NCBI GenBank assembly: GCA_023269765.1
Contig: JAGDWH010000011.1
Coordinates: 1 to 28,519, forward strand
DNA from: Desulfurococcaceae archaeon
Lineage (GTDB): Archaea > Thermoproteota > Thermoprotei_A > Sulfolobales > Desulfurococcaceae
DNA length: 28,519 bases
Direction of reading: 5' to 3'
Shown here one piece after another: positions 15,289 to 22,757 of the stretch. Both the position numbers and the translations under genes were made by a program. Each line of letters starts with the position of its first letter. The first letter of the stretch is position 1. The notes beneath the pieces were generated by a model, which was given only the letters and a program-made list of their open reading frames with translations, was not told the origin of the DNA and made no database searches.

Positions 15289-15843
15289 TTGCAAGTTGCT
15301 GTTAAGCTGCTGAAGTTGAAGCCCGTTACTCTCGGCGATGGAACAATTATGCTGACTGCCTATGAGGTAGATGAAGAAAAGTGGGATTTACGTGATGTAG
15401 GCAAAAAGCAAGGCGCGCTCATTGATGCTCTTCTGGAAATCGCATCAGAATATCTAATCAAAGAGCGGCAATCAGGTCGATTTACTCTAGCAGAGGTGGA
15501 AGCGCCGGGGCTCAGAGTAGTTCTAGGCGATGGAGAAGCGGGTGCTGGAGACACCATTATAGTGCAAAAGCCCTCGTTTCTGAGAAAAATAATTTTGGTT
15601 AAATGTGCTGAAGCCTCGTGTAAGCCCCTACACGAGTTCAAGCCTACTTCGCAAGTAATAGTATATGATGGATCTATCTCAGTGGCACGCAGTGATTTCG
15701 ACTTTCTAATCGTAGAGTGCGAAGACTCTGTCAGAGCAGTAATGCCGAGCGAGCTTGCTCTACCTTCTGTAAAGTCCTCGACAATGAAGAAGCGGAAGAA
15801 GAAAAAAGCTAGATCTAAGAAGCAGAGATCTAGGGTAAGGTAA
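15289..15843 (+). CDS. Uncharacterised protein with a strongly basic C-terminal tail
   Basis: I do not recognise this 184-residue protein. Residues 1-145 look like a mixed alpha/beta fold, with GDGEAGAGDTIIV in the middle. The last 18 residues are nearly all Lys, Arg, Ser and Gln, a tail suited to binding RNA or DNA. The start is TTG with GGGTG seven bases before it. Its stop is directly followed by the ATG of the phosphorylase gene. A long antisense frame over the same DNA was rejected. Confidence 0.75.
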   Translation: MQVAVKLLKLKPVTLGDGTIMLTAYEVDEEKWDLRDVGKKQGALIDALLEIASEYLIKERQSGRFTLAEVEAPGLRVVLGDGEAGAGDTIIVQKPSFLRKIILVKCAEASCKPLHEFKPTSQVIVYDGSISVARSDFDFLIVECEDSVRAVMPSELALPSVKSSTMKKRKKKKARSKKQRSRVR

Positions 15844-16575
15844 ATGCCCATACACCTCGCAGATGCCTCAAAAGGCGATATAGCAGAGAACGTCATTGCT
15901 TGTGGAGATCCTTATAGAGTAGAGCTGCTTCAGCAGCTTTTAGAGGATTCAAGAGTAGTAAATAAGCACCGCGGCCTCTTGACAGTAACAGGCTACTACA
16001 AGGGCACCAGAATAACGCTTTCAACACATGGTATTGGAGCAGCGAGTGCTGCAATTGTTTTCGAGGAACTCCACCAGCTTGGTGCTAAGAGAATTGTTAG
16101 GCTCGGAACAACAGGCGGCATTAGGAAAGACACAAGGTTGGGAGATGTAGTAGTCGCCACGGCTGCTGCCTATCCCGAGAAAGGCTGTGCATTAGGCCAG
16201 TACATGCCTGGTTTGTGTGGTGCTACGGGAGCCGATCCGGTTTTGACAAGCCAAATAATGCAAGCATTAAAAGACCATGGAGTAGAGTACAAGTATGGTC
16301 CTGTTTTCTCCAGCGACGCTTTCTATGCTGAAAGTGGCGAACTAGCAGAGGTCCTTGAGCGCTACGGGATAGTATCTATTGAAATGGAAGCCGCTGTCCT
16401 CTTCGCCCTTGGCTGGATGCGCGGGTTCCAAACAGCCGCTGTTCTCGTTGTGAGCGACGTTCTCCACACTAAGGAGTTATCAAGCGTGTTCTTAACAACT
16501 AAGGAGCTCTCAGAGATCTTTATTAAAGTAGCAAAAGCTATAATGGATGTATACAGTAAGTTCTATAAGGGCTGA
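15844..16575 (+). CDS. Purine nucleoside phosphorylase / 5'-methylthioadenosine phosphorylase (hexameric type)
   Basis: The enzyme splits purine nucleosides with phosphate to give the base and (deoxy)ribose-1-phosphate. The 243 residues match the hexameric PNP/UdP family. The phosphate site is CGDPYR (20-25) and RLGTTGG (86-92). SSDAFY (156-161) and SIEMEAAVLF (178-187) form the nucleoside site, with D205 in VSDVLHT. Crenarchaeal homologues accept methylthioadenosine, adenosine, guanosine and inosine, so the exact preference is uncertain. It sits between the basic-tailed unknown and cysS in one operon (gaps 0 and 8 bases). Confidence 0.92.
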   Translation: MPIHLADASKGDIAENVIACGDPYRVELLQQLLEDSRVVNKHRGLLTVTGYYKGTRITLSTHGIGAASAAIVFEELHQLGAKRIVRLGTTGGIRKDTRLGDVVVATAAAYPEKGCALGQYMPGLCGATGADPVLTSQIMQALKDHGVEYKYGPVFSSDAFYAESGELAEVLERYGIVSIEMEAAVLFALGWMRGFQTAAVLVVSDVLHTKELSSVFLTTKELSEIFIKVAKAIMDVYSKFYKG

Positions 16576-16583
16576 TTGAGATT

Positions 16584-18038
16584 GTGTTACACCAACAAGC
16601 ACCCACAATTAAGCTGTACGACACTCTAAGTAAGAGAGAAAAAGAGCTAGTACCAGTAGAGCCTGGGCTCGTAAAAATCTACGTTTGTGGACCAACAGTA
16701 TACGATTACACTCATATTGGTCATGGAAGACCATACGTTGTATACGATGCCCTAAAAAGATACTTTAACATACGTGGATACAACGTCATTCACGTTATGA
16801 ACATCACAGACATAGATGACAAGATAATTAAGAGATCTATAGAGGAGGGGAGGAGCTGGCAGGAGATCGTGGAAGAGTACACACGAGACTACTTGCAAGC
16901 ACTAGATGCTTTAAGAGTAACAGTAGATCACCACCCAAGAGTTACGAGTCACATCAGGGAGATAATAGAATTCATACAAGTGTTGATCGACAAGGGCTAC
17001 GCTTACGTTGCACCGAGCGGCAGCGTCTATTTTGAAGTAGACAAGTACGAGGACTACGGCGCGCTCTCAGGCAGAAAAGAAAAAGAACTATGGAGCCAGG
17101 AACCAGAGTTCTTAAGTGAGAAGAAAAACCCATATGACTTTGCATTATGGAAGGCTGCAAAACCCGGAGAGCCATATTGGGAAAGTCCGTGGGGCAGGGG
17201 TAGGCCGGGTTGGCACATTGAATGCAGTGTCATGAGCTCGCGATACCTAGGAGGGCGCTTCGATATACATGGAGGGGGCACAGACCTCATCTTCCCGCAC
17301 CATGAGAATGAGCGGGCACAAAGCGAGGCGTACTTCGGCGTCAAGCCGTGGGTTTCAATATGGATGCACACTGGGCTAGTAATGGTCGGAGCCGACAAGA
17401 TGAGCAAAAGCCTGGGTAACATTGTTCCAATTAAAGAAGCCCTCAAGAAGTGGGATCCCGGCACTCTCAGGCTCTGGTATCTCCACGTTCACTACAGAAA
17501 GCCGCTTCAGTTCACAGAAGAAAGCCTAGAGCAAGCACGTAAAGTTAAGGAGAGAGTAGTATCAGCTTACGAGTTACTTAAGAGGCTTCAAGCCGAGAGT
17601 ACAGATATGCATTACCTCAAAGACGTCGACCTCGAGAAAGCAAGGCGTCTCATTACACTTCACCAACAACTACACGAGGCCTTAAGCGATGACTTTAATA
17701 CACCTAAAGCCCTTGCCGTTATAAGCGAGCTCTTGTCGCTTATTTTCGGCGAAATACAGTATAATCCAAAGTACTTACTAGTATCACTAGCGATGAAAAC
17801 ATTGAAAACGTTCAACCACGTGTTTGGAATCTTCGAAGAGGCTGCTCCTTCAGAGGCCGATGTGCTACTAAGCGAAGTAATAAAAGTGCTCATCGATGTG
17901 AGAAAGGAGCTACGAGCCCGCGGAATGTACGAGCTCTCAGATCGTATTAGATCTGAGCTTGCTAAGCTAGGCATACAGTTAATGGACAAGGGGCTTGAGA
18001 CAACGTGGATCTTTACAAAGAAAGAGAGGAGTAGCTGA
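16584..18038 (+). CDS. cysS: Cysteinyl-tRNA synthetase
   Basis: This class I synthetase of 484 residues charges tRNA-Cys. The N-terminal VCGPTVYDYTHIGHGRP holds the zinc ligand C35 and the HIGH box at 44-47. Further landmarks are NITDIDDKII, WHIECSVMS (second zinc ligand), FPHHENERAQSEA, and KMSKS at 272-276. The C-terminal helical domain is complete. The start is GTG eight bases after the phosphorylase stop. Presence of CysRS means the organism need not rely on the SepRS/SepCysS route. Confidence 0.97.
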   Translation: MLHQQAPTIKLYDTLSKREKELVPVEPGLVKIYVCGPTVYDYTHIGHGRPYVVYDALKRYFNIRGYNVIHVMNITDIDDKIIKRSIEEGRSWQEIVEEYTRDYLQALDALRVTVDHHPRVTSHIREIIEFIQVLIDKGYAYVAPSGSVYFEVDKYEDYGALSGRKEKELWSQEPEFLSEKKNPYDFALWKAAKPGEPYWESPWGRGRPGWHIECSVMSSRYLGGRFDIHGGGTDLIFPHHENERAQSEAYFGVKPWVSIWMHTGLVMVGADKMSKSLGNIVPIKEALKKWDPGTLRLWYLHVHYRKPLQFTEESLEQARKVKERVVSAYELLKRLQAESTDMHYLKDVDLEKARRLITLHQQLHEALSDDFNTPKALAVISELLSLIFGEIQYNPKYLLVSLAMKTLKTFNHVFGIFEEAAPSEADVLLSEVIKVLIDVRKELRARGMYELSDRIRSELAKLGIQLMDKGLETTWIFTKKERSS

Positions 18039-18066
18039 TTCTTACAGCAGTATATAGGGCTTAGGC

Positions 18067-18291
18067 TTATTTTCCATGAATGCTCTTCGCTATTTCCTGT
18101 GCTAGTGCTCGTGCTTCTTCAACCGAAGCAAGCGTTGCTATTTTCCTTTTACTTTCATATAGTGAGACTTTGCCTGTCAACTTGTCCTTCACTCTTATGT
18201 GGTCTACGTCCTTGAAGCCGTATATGTCCAAGAGCTCTAGGCCTAGCTTATCGAGCTCGGCTCGGAGCCACTCTGTCTTATTCTTCGGCAC
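18067..18291 (-). CDS. Uncharacterised 74-residue protein
   Basis: Not recognised. The short charged protein has helix-strand-helix character: TEWLRAELDKLGLELLDIYG, HIRVKDKLTGKVSLYESK, then VEEARALAQEIAKSIHGK. Its composition and Shine-Dalgarno support a real gene. The frame opens at GTG 18300, but that codon overlaps the GGTG site; GTG 18291 has an eight-base spacer and is preferred. Convergent with cysS, monocistronic. Confidence 0.65.
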   Translation of the reverse strand: MPKNKTEWLRAELDKLGLELLDIYGFKDVDHIRVKDKLTGKVSLYESKRKIATLASVEEARALAQEIAKSIHGK

Positions 18292-18338
18292 AGCGCACAC
18301 ACCCCCCGGCTTTGCAGCATCTATAAGCCGTAGTACTA

Positions 18339-18354
18339 CTTAATGACTTAATGA
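18339..18354. repeat. Tandem 8-bp repeat in a divergent promoter gap
   Basis: CTTAATGA occurs twice head to tail between the divergent starts of two small genes. It could be a regulator site or simple slippage. Confidence 0.45.
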
Positions 18355-18396
18355 GCTTAAAAACGGGCGTGGTGACTAGGAGCTCTGAAGAAATTC

Positions 18397-18807
18397 GTGC
18401 CATTTGGAGACCGTTGTGTTGAAATTCGATTAAGTAGTAGCTCGGTGCAAATCTCTGGAGATAGCTTTAAAGTAGAGTTCAGAGAAAGAGCAGTCGTAGT
18501 CGAAGGTTCCAGAGACGTGTCTCTGCACTCTATTAGAGGGGGCAAAAGGAAGGTTGTTTACATTTGGTTGCACAGCTCTAATGGGGTTCCATGCAGAAAC
18601 GAGGTTGCAAAGGAGTTTGAATCGATGTTGGTTCACGTAAAGTGCATTGAGCTTGCTACTGGCAATTACTTGAACATTGTGCTCGCAGGAAGTTTTTTAG
18701 TAGATTATGCTGTTCTAAGCGAAGGAGTTTTGGCACTGGTAATCCCAGGCAAGAGAGAAGTCTACGTGGACAGGGCAGGCAGTGTAGTCACTGTATACTT
18801 AGTGTAG
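18397..18807 (+). CDS. Uncharacterised beta-rich protein
   Basis: Not recognised. The 136-residue product is mostly strands (VQISGDSFKVEFRERAVVVEG, KRKVVYIWLHS, YLNIVLAGSFLVDYAVL, REVYVDRAGSVVTVYLV), with no membrane segment. The first standard start codon is GTG 18397, which lacks a well-spaced Shine-Dalgarno. A CTG at 18385, nine bases after GGTGA, would add KKFV ahead of it. Its stop abuts the convergent isopentenyl phosphate kinase gene with no gap. Confidence 0.65.
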   Translation: MPFGDRCVEIRLSSSSVQISGDSFKVEFRERAVVVEGSRDVSLHSIRGGKRKVVYIWLHSSNGVPCRNEVAKEFESMLVHVKCIELATGNYLNIVLAGSFLVDYAVLSEGVLALVIPGKREVYVDRAGSVVTVYLV

Positions 18808-19596
18808 CTACTTCGGCGCGATTACCGTAGCTCTCGCTGGAGTGCCTCCTAGGATGGCTGAGACCGCTGATTCTATGTCAAAGCCCGAAGTAATTATAAC
18901 CTCTATTCCTAGGCTAAAGGCCAGTCTACTTGCTAGCTTGACTTTTTCGTAGATGCCGCCGGTCGCATCAGTCTCTGCACCCTGCTTTAAAGTTGACAGT
19001 ACTTCGTCCAGGTTGCTAGGCGTTATTCTTCTTATCAACGTGGCATCTCTGCAATTCTTAGGATTACATGTGTAAACACCGCTAACATCAGTAAGCAACA
19101 CTATTCTACGTGGTTTCAGAACTTCTGAAACTAGCTCGAAAACGCGTTCTGTTGAAACCACGGTGACCCCACTTTGTGTAACTATGCATTCGCCGTAAAG
19201 CACGGGAATAATCCCGCTATCCACGAGGGCCTTGATAGGGGCTCCAAATATCACGAATTCTCCTAACTGCTCATTGTAGTAAATTACCGCACTTGTCTGC
19301 AAGCTGGTCGCTTTAACCCCGCTTTCGATTAAATAATCCACTACTATTCTGTTAAGTAGCCTAGTTGCCCTGTGGCACATTACTGCTAGTTCTCTATGAT
19401 CCTTATTTCTGTACTTGAGAACTGCGTAGTGTGCGAAGCTACCACCGCCATTGCCGACGATTAGCTTCACGCCACTTTCTTGAGCTTGCTTGAGTATTTT
19501 GCTTGCTACTTCGAGTGCTTCGTAGTTAAGCGTGACCGGTCTGTGTTTGTAAGTAATGAAGCTGCCCCCAAGCTTGACAAAGACTACCTCTTGCAA
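18808..19596 (-). CDS. Isopentenyl phosphate kinase
   Basis: IPK phosphorylates isopentenyl phosphate to the diphosphate, the last step of the archaeal modified mevalonate route. The 262-residue protein has the amino-acid-kinase fold: VKLGGSFIT (7-14), GNGGGSFAHYAV (48-59), LLTDVSGVYTCNP, and TDATGGIYEKV. H56 in GGGSFAHYAV corresponds to the histidine that marks IPK among its relatives. The start is TTG. Its product feeds the geranylgeranyl diphosphate synthase encoded at 24308-25408. Diverges from the glycosyltransferase gene. Confidence 0.92.
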   Translation of the reverse strand: MQEVVFVKLGGSFITYKHRPVTLNYEALEVASKILKQAQESGVKLIVGNGGGSFAHYAVLKYRNKDHRELAVMCHRATRLLNRIVVDYLIESGVKATSLQTSAVIYYNEQLGEFVIFGAPIKALVDSGIIPVLYGECIVTQSGVTVVSTERVFELVSEVLKPRRIVLLTDVSGVYTCNPKNCRDATLIRRITPSNLDEVLSTLKQGAETDATGGIYEKVKLASRLAFSLGIEVIITSGFDIESAVSAILGGTPARATVIAPK

Positions 19597-19699
19597 AATC
19601 TTCTACCACGTGTTGTCGCTATGTAAATCAATAAATGCTCGTTTAGTGATAAGTCTTACTGCTACTAGTAGTTCGCTGAAAAGCTTGTACTGCACTGGG

Positions 19700-21037
19700 A
19701 TGTCTGCTTTGACTATTCGTTCGAAGCTAACTAGAGCAAGGCAGCTCGTAGGGGCTTACGGACCTGTAATAATAGCTAACGCGTTGGCGATCTACCTCTC
19801 AGTGTGCTGCTGGAACCCCTATGACGTCAAGTACTTCATAGAGTGGTATGAAGAATTTTACGCTAAAGGACGATTGCTCGAAGTCTACTCCGGGAGCGAA
19901 AAAGCCGCTTACTTCCCCCTAGCCATACTGATTTTTGTGCTATCTCACGATCTAGCTGTCAAGATGTCAAGCAACCCCCTCGTTTGGAGATTTATTGATA
20001 AGATGCCGCTTATCGCGGCCTTCAATATCACATATTACGTATTAACTAAGCGCTATGGCAGGCCGGCCGGCAACCTCTGGCTTTTAACACTTTCAGCCTA
20101 CGCTATCTTGTATGGGTACCAGTTTGACTTGCTAATTTCACTGCTCATTCTGCTCTCGATAATTGCTATTGAAAGAGAAAAGCGCATACTATACGGTGCC
20201 CTTGTCACGCTTGCTGCACTAATAAAGCAGGTGACAGGCATATTACTGCTAATACCGCTTGTCGAGCTTGCTAAGAAGAGGAAATACCGTGAACTTGCCG
20301 CGTATATTGCGGTATCAGCGGCGCTGGCATCGGTATTTGTATTGCCTTTTATGCTCGCAAACCCCCTTGCATTTGTTGATAAGACTTTGTTCTTTCACGC
20401 CAAGAGGCCTCCCCAGTATAGCATATGGGCTGTTCCCTACTACGTCTCCTGGTATAACGTGGATGCCGTCCCATCGTGGTTTTACAACTTGTGGCTGGCT
20501 GCCTTTGCACTTGCAACTGCGCTGATTGTTCTCATGATGAGCAGAGAACCCGAGTACACGCTGAAAACTTACTTGAAGTACATGATCGCGCTCACAGTGG
20601 GGTTTATTGCTACTACGAAAGTCAATAACATACCCTACTTGACCTGGGTCTCTCCCCCCTTAATAGTGCTCACGGCCTTGAGAGCGAAAGAAAACCAGGC
20701 GAGTGCGAGGAAGCTGGCTCGGCTGTTTCTGCTAGCGCAAATAACCATAGTAGCTATTGGAATAACGCACACGTTTCCACCAATTGTTGCCGGCTACCCA
20801 GTTTTTATTGCAGAAGACCTCAGCTGGGTTCCTGCAGATAAAGTCATTGTAGACTCCGGCGGATTGATTAATATAGGCTGTTACCTAGCCATATACTTGC
20901 GCTCAGTAAGCATTGCTAAAGCTTACTTTTCCATTCTCGCCAGCATTCATAACTACGTCTTAGCCGCGCTCTGCATAGCAAACGTTATTTTATTGGTTTA
21001 CGCCCTACGTGAGGTCTTCAAAATAGCGGTCAAGTGA
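19700..21037 (+). CDS. Multi-pass membrane glycosyltransferase (GT-C type, DUF2029/GT87-like)
   Basis: The protein of about 445 residues has eight or more hydrophobic spans and no soluble catalytic domain. Just after the first span comes NPYDVKYFIEWYEEFYAKG, then AAYFPLAILIFVL, the acidic loop and Y(F/P)PL segment typical of lipid-phosphate-sugar-dependent transferases. It could move mannose or another sugar from a dolichyl carrier for lipid or protein glycosylation. I chose ATG 19700: the frame extends back to 19556, but that part overlaps the divergent kinase gene and lacks membrane character. dphB follows 73 bases later. Confidence 0.68.
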   Translation: MSALTIRSKLTRARQLVGAYGPVIIANALAIYLSVCCWNPYDVKYFIEWYEEFYAKGRLLEVYSGSEKAAYFPLAILIFVLSHDLAVKMSSNPLVWRFIDKMPLIAAFNITYYVLTKRYGRPAGNLWLLTLSAYAILYGYQFDLLISLLILLSIIAIEREKRILYGALVTLAALIKQVTGILLLIPLVELAKKRKYRELAAYIAVSAALASVFVLPFMLANPLAFVDKTLFFHAKRPPQYSIWAVPYYVSWYNVDAVPSWFYNLWLAAFALATALIVLMMSREPEYTLKTYLKYMIALTVGFIATTKVNNIPYLTWVSPPLIVLTALRAKENQASARKLARLFLLAQITIVAIGITHTFPPIVAGYPVFIAEDLSWVPADKVIVDSGGLINIGCYLAIYLRSVSIAKAYFSILASIHNYVLAALCIANVILLVYALREVFKIAVK

Positions 21038-21110
21038 TTTGAGAATAATACTTAAAACTATAACTTGGCACCAAGAGTTGCCTCTAGACTTTGTGCACGG
21101 GTGCTTAGAG

Positions 21111-21881
21111 GTGTTAGTGTTTCTAGGTCTTGGATACTCACTAAGACACCTCACGAGTGAAGCACTAGAAGAGCTCAAAACCGCCGATGTAATCTACATT
21201 GACACATACACTTCTCTCTACGAAGACCCCTATGTTAAAATTGCTGAGATAAATCCGCGCGCGGAATGTATTTATGCTAGCAGGAGGGACCTTGAAGGTC
21301 CTTCAGTTAACAAGGTGCTTGAAAAAGCCTCGACGAAAAAAGTTGTCATAGCAGTCCCGGGAGATCCCTTTATCGCAACAACTCATGATGCTATCTTAAT
21401 TGAGGCATTGAAACGCGGCATTCATGTCAAAATAGTCAACGGTATATCATTCATTACGATGGCTTATAGTAGACTCGGACTGCAATCCTATAGATTCGGA
21501 AAACACGTAACGCTCGTTTATCCGAAGTTCTTTAAGCCATATAGCACGATTGAAGTGATCTACGATAATCTCTCCAGGAACTTGCACACTATTGTCTTGC
21601 TGGAACTAAATATTGAGGAATCCAAGGCTATGACAATACAGGAGGCCGTGGAGATACTCCTAGAGCTAGACTATGAGCGTAAGCTGCGTAGTGCACTTGC
21701 ACTAGGTATTGCTAGGCTGGGCTGGAGGGACGAAAAGATTTGTGGAGGCCTACTACCTGATGTCAGGAAGTACGAGTACCCACCGCCGCCACACAGCATT
21801 ATTGTACTTGGTAAGCTAAGCCCAATTGAAGAAGAGTTTTTTGAGTATTGGAAAAAAGCGTGCAGCAATAAAGTCAGCTAA
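21111..21881 (+). CDS. dphB: Diphthine synthase
   Basis: DphB methylates the modified histidine of elongation factor 2 with SAM during diphthamide synthesis. The 256-residue protein opens with VFLGLGYS and continues with ADVIYIDTYTSL, VVIAVPGDPFIATTH, VKIVNGISFITMAYSRLGLQSYRFG and GIARLGW, the full family pattern. The frame extends upstream to 21039, but GTG 21111 has GGGTG at 21099-21103 with a seven-base spacer and gives the expected N terminus. Overlaps the convergent hydrolase gene by four bases. Confidence 0.95.
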   Translation: MLVFLGLGYSLRHLTSEALEELKTADVIYIDTYTSLYEDPYVKIAEINPRAECIYASRRDLEGPSVNKVLEKASTKKVVIAVPGDPFIATTHDAILIEALKRGIHVKIVNGISFITMAYSRLGLQSYRFGKHVTLVYPKFFKPYSTIEVIYDNLSRNLHTIVLLELNIEESKAMTIQEAVEILLELDYERKLRSALALGIARLGWRDEKICGGLLPDVRKYEYPPPPHSIIVLGKLSPIEEEFFEYWKKACSNKVS

Positions 21882-22423
21882 ACCTTCTCGAAGAGGTCGA
21901 GAATTTCGCGCGTGTTCGCGATCTTGGCTCCAAGCACTTGCTTCATGTACTTGAGTGCGTATTCGTGGTCTTCGCGGCTAAAAGCAGCCACGGCATCCTC
22001 GACTACAACAACATCAAAGCGCTCGTAGAAAGCGTCTATGGCCGTGTGTAGCACACATATGTGAGTATGTATACCCGTGAGTATGACTGTGTCGACGCCT
22101 AGGTCTCTCAAAACAGAGCTTAACCCAGTGTCCCTGAACCCGCTGTAAGACCTCTTATAAAGCACTATGTCGCCTTTCTCGGGCTTAAGCTCGTCTATTA
22201 CTTCTGACTCGCTGCTCTCGGCAAGTGCGTGATATCCCCATATCCGCATTTCCCTATCAAAAGCAAAGTGATGATCGGCTAAGTACACAATGGGTATTCT
22301 CTTCTCGCGCGCCTTTGCGATAATAGCCTTTATCGCGGGCACGATCTTCTCAGCTTCAGGGCTCCTGAGCCTGCCATATACAAACTCCTTTAGCATGTCA
22401 ACTACGAGTACCGCGGGTTTCAT
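21878..22423 (-). CDS. Isochorismatase-family cysteine hydrolase, probable nicotinamidase
   Basis: The 181-residue protein has the catalytic triad of the family: D9 (VVDM), K90 (LYKRSYSGF) and C123 (THICVLHTA). D50, H52 and H65 can form the metal site that distinguishes nicotinamidases, and the size is that of archaeal nicotinamidases. It would turn nicotinamide into nicotinate for NAD recycling; other amide hydrolases of the family are possible. It starts at ATG behind GAGGTAGGGGATCT. Confidence 0.85.
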   Translation of the reverse strand: MKPAVLVVDMLKEFVYGRLRSPEAEKIVPAIKAIIAKAREKRIPIVYLADHHFAFDREMRIWGYHALAESSESEVIDELKPEKGDIVLYKRSYSGFRDTGLSSVLRDLGVDTVILTGIHTHICVLHTAIDAFYERFDVVVVEDAVAAFSREDHEYALKYMKQVLGAKIANTREILDLFEKV

Positions 22424-22550
22424 CGCATAGATCCCCTACCTCAATTAACCCGCGCTTTGTTATTAGACTTTTCCGCGAAGCACTCTCGAGATGCCTTAGT
22501 TGAGATACACGCCAGTCCAAGGAAGGGGCTCTCGCGGAGTTCCTGCTGTC

Positions 22551-22558
22551 TATATAAA
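22551..22558 (+). promoter_or_regulatory. TATA box for the C/D sRNA
   Basis: TATATAAA lies upstream of the sRNA. Initiation about 25 bases downstream falls near 22580, giving a precursor with a short 5' extension before the C box at 22607. Confidence 0.5.
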
Positions 22559-22602
22559 CCTCTGGAAAGAGACGAGTAGTCTGAGGCACTGTAAGTTTAC
22601 TT

Positions 22603-22664
22603 TTGGATGATGAGCGACTTCGGTCCCGAGATCTACAATGAAGAGCCGTGTGAGGGCTGATGTC
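22603..22664 (+). ncRNA. C/D box guide sRNA (2'-O-methylation guide)
   Basis: All four boxes are present in order: C box ATGATGA at 22607-22613, D' box CCGA at 22626-22629 (one mismatch to CTGA), C' box ATGAAGA at 22638-22644 (one mismatch), and D box CTGA at 22657-22660. Both guide intervals, C to D' (22614-22625) and C' to D (22645-22656), are exactly 12 bases, the standard spacing for archaeal box C/D RNPs with L7Ae, Nop5 and fibrillarin. By the five-nucleotide rule the D guide would mark the fifth base of a CCCUC-containing target and the D' guide the fifth base of a GACCG-containing target. Targets were not identified. Confidence 0.85.
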
Positions 22665-22671
22665 TTTGTGG

Positions 22672-22692
22672 GCCTATCTATGATATATAGGC
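22672..22692. promoter_or_regulatory. 21-bp near-perfect dyad upstream of gdhA
   Basis: The sequence has arms GCCTATCTAT and ATATATAGGC around a central G; nine of ten base pairs match. It lies between the sRNA and a TATA-like GTTAAAAACC at 22713-22722, the position of an activator or repressor site for gdhA. It might instead be a hairpin ending the sRNA precursor. Confidence 0.45.
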
Positions 22693-22712
22693 GTATAAAC
22701 GCGTAATTACAA

Positions 22713-22722
22713 GTTAAAAACC
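22713..22722 (+). promoter_or_regulatory. Likely TATA element for gdhA
   Basis: GTTAAAAACC predicts initiation near 22743, at the start of the GGGGTG Shine-Dalgarno (22744-22749), which lies eight bases before GTG 22758. A second TATA-like TATAAAC at 22694-22700 would give a longer leader. Confidence 0.4.
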
Positions 22723-22757
22723 CCTCCCTCAATTATGCTACACGGGGTGCATCCACG

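Larger units (their letters stand above)
22424..22757. other. 334-bp divergent intergenic region with an sRNA and promoters
   Basis: The region holds the promoter of the nicotinamidase-like gene (minus), a C/D box sRNA (plus), a 21-bp dyad and the gdhA promoter (plus). The part 22424-22550 also has a 7-bp inverted repeat, TCCGCGA with TCGCGGA, for which I see no role. Short minus-strand frames crossing the sRNA have no coding character. Confidence 0.6.

Noticed and set aside
15360..15896. Long minus-strand frame (178 codons) over the basic-tailed gene
   Set aside because: It is Ser/Phe-rich with no family features, lies antisense to a frame with a good Shine-Dalgarno and tight operon spacing, and runs into the start of the phosphorylase gene.
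18797..18808. Apparent overlap or fusion of the beta-rich unknown and isopentenyl phosphate kinase
   Set aside because: The genes are on opposite strands and their stop codons simply abut, as at other convergent junctions here.
20534..20570. ATGATGA followed by CTGA inside the glycosyltransferase gene
   Set aside because: The boxes are only about 20 bases apart, with no internal C'/D' pair, and lie in coding sequence.
22398..22732. Two short minus-strand frames across the sRNA region
   Set aside because: They have no recognisable protein features and their sequence is better explained by the C/D sRNA, dyad and promoters.
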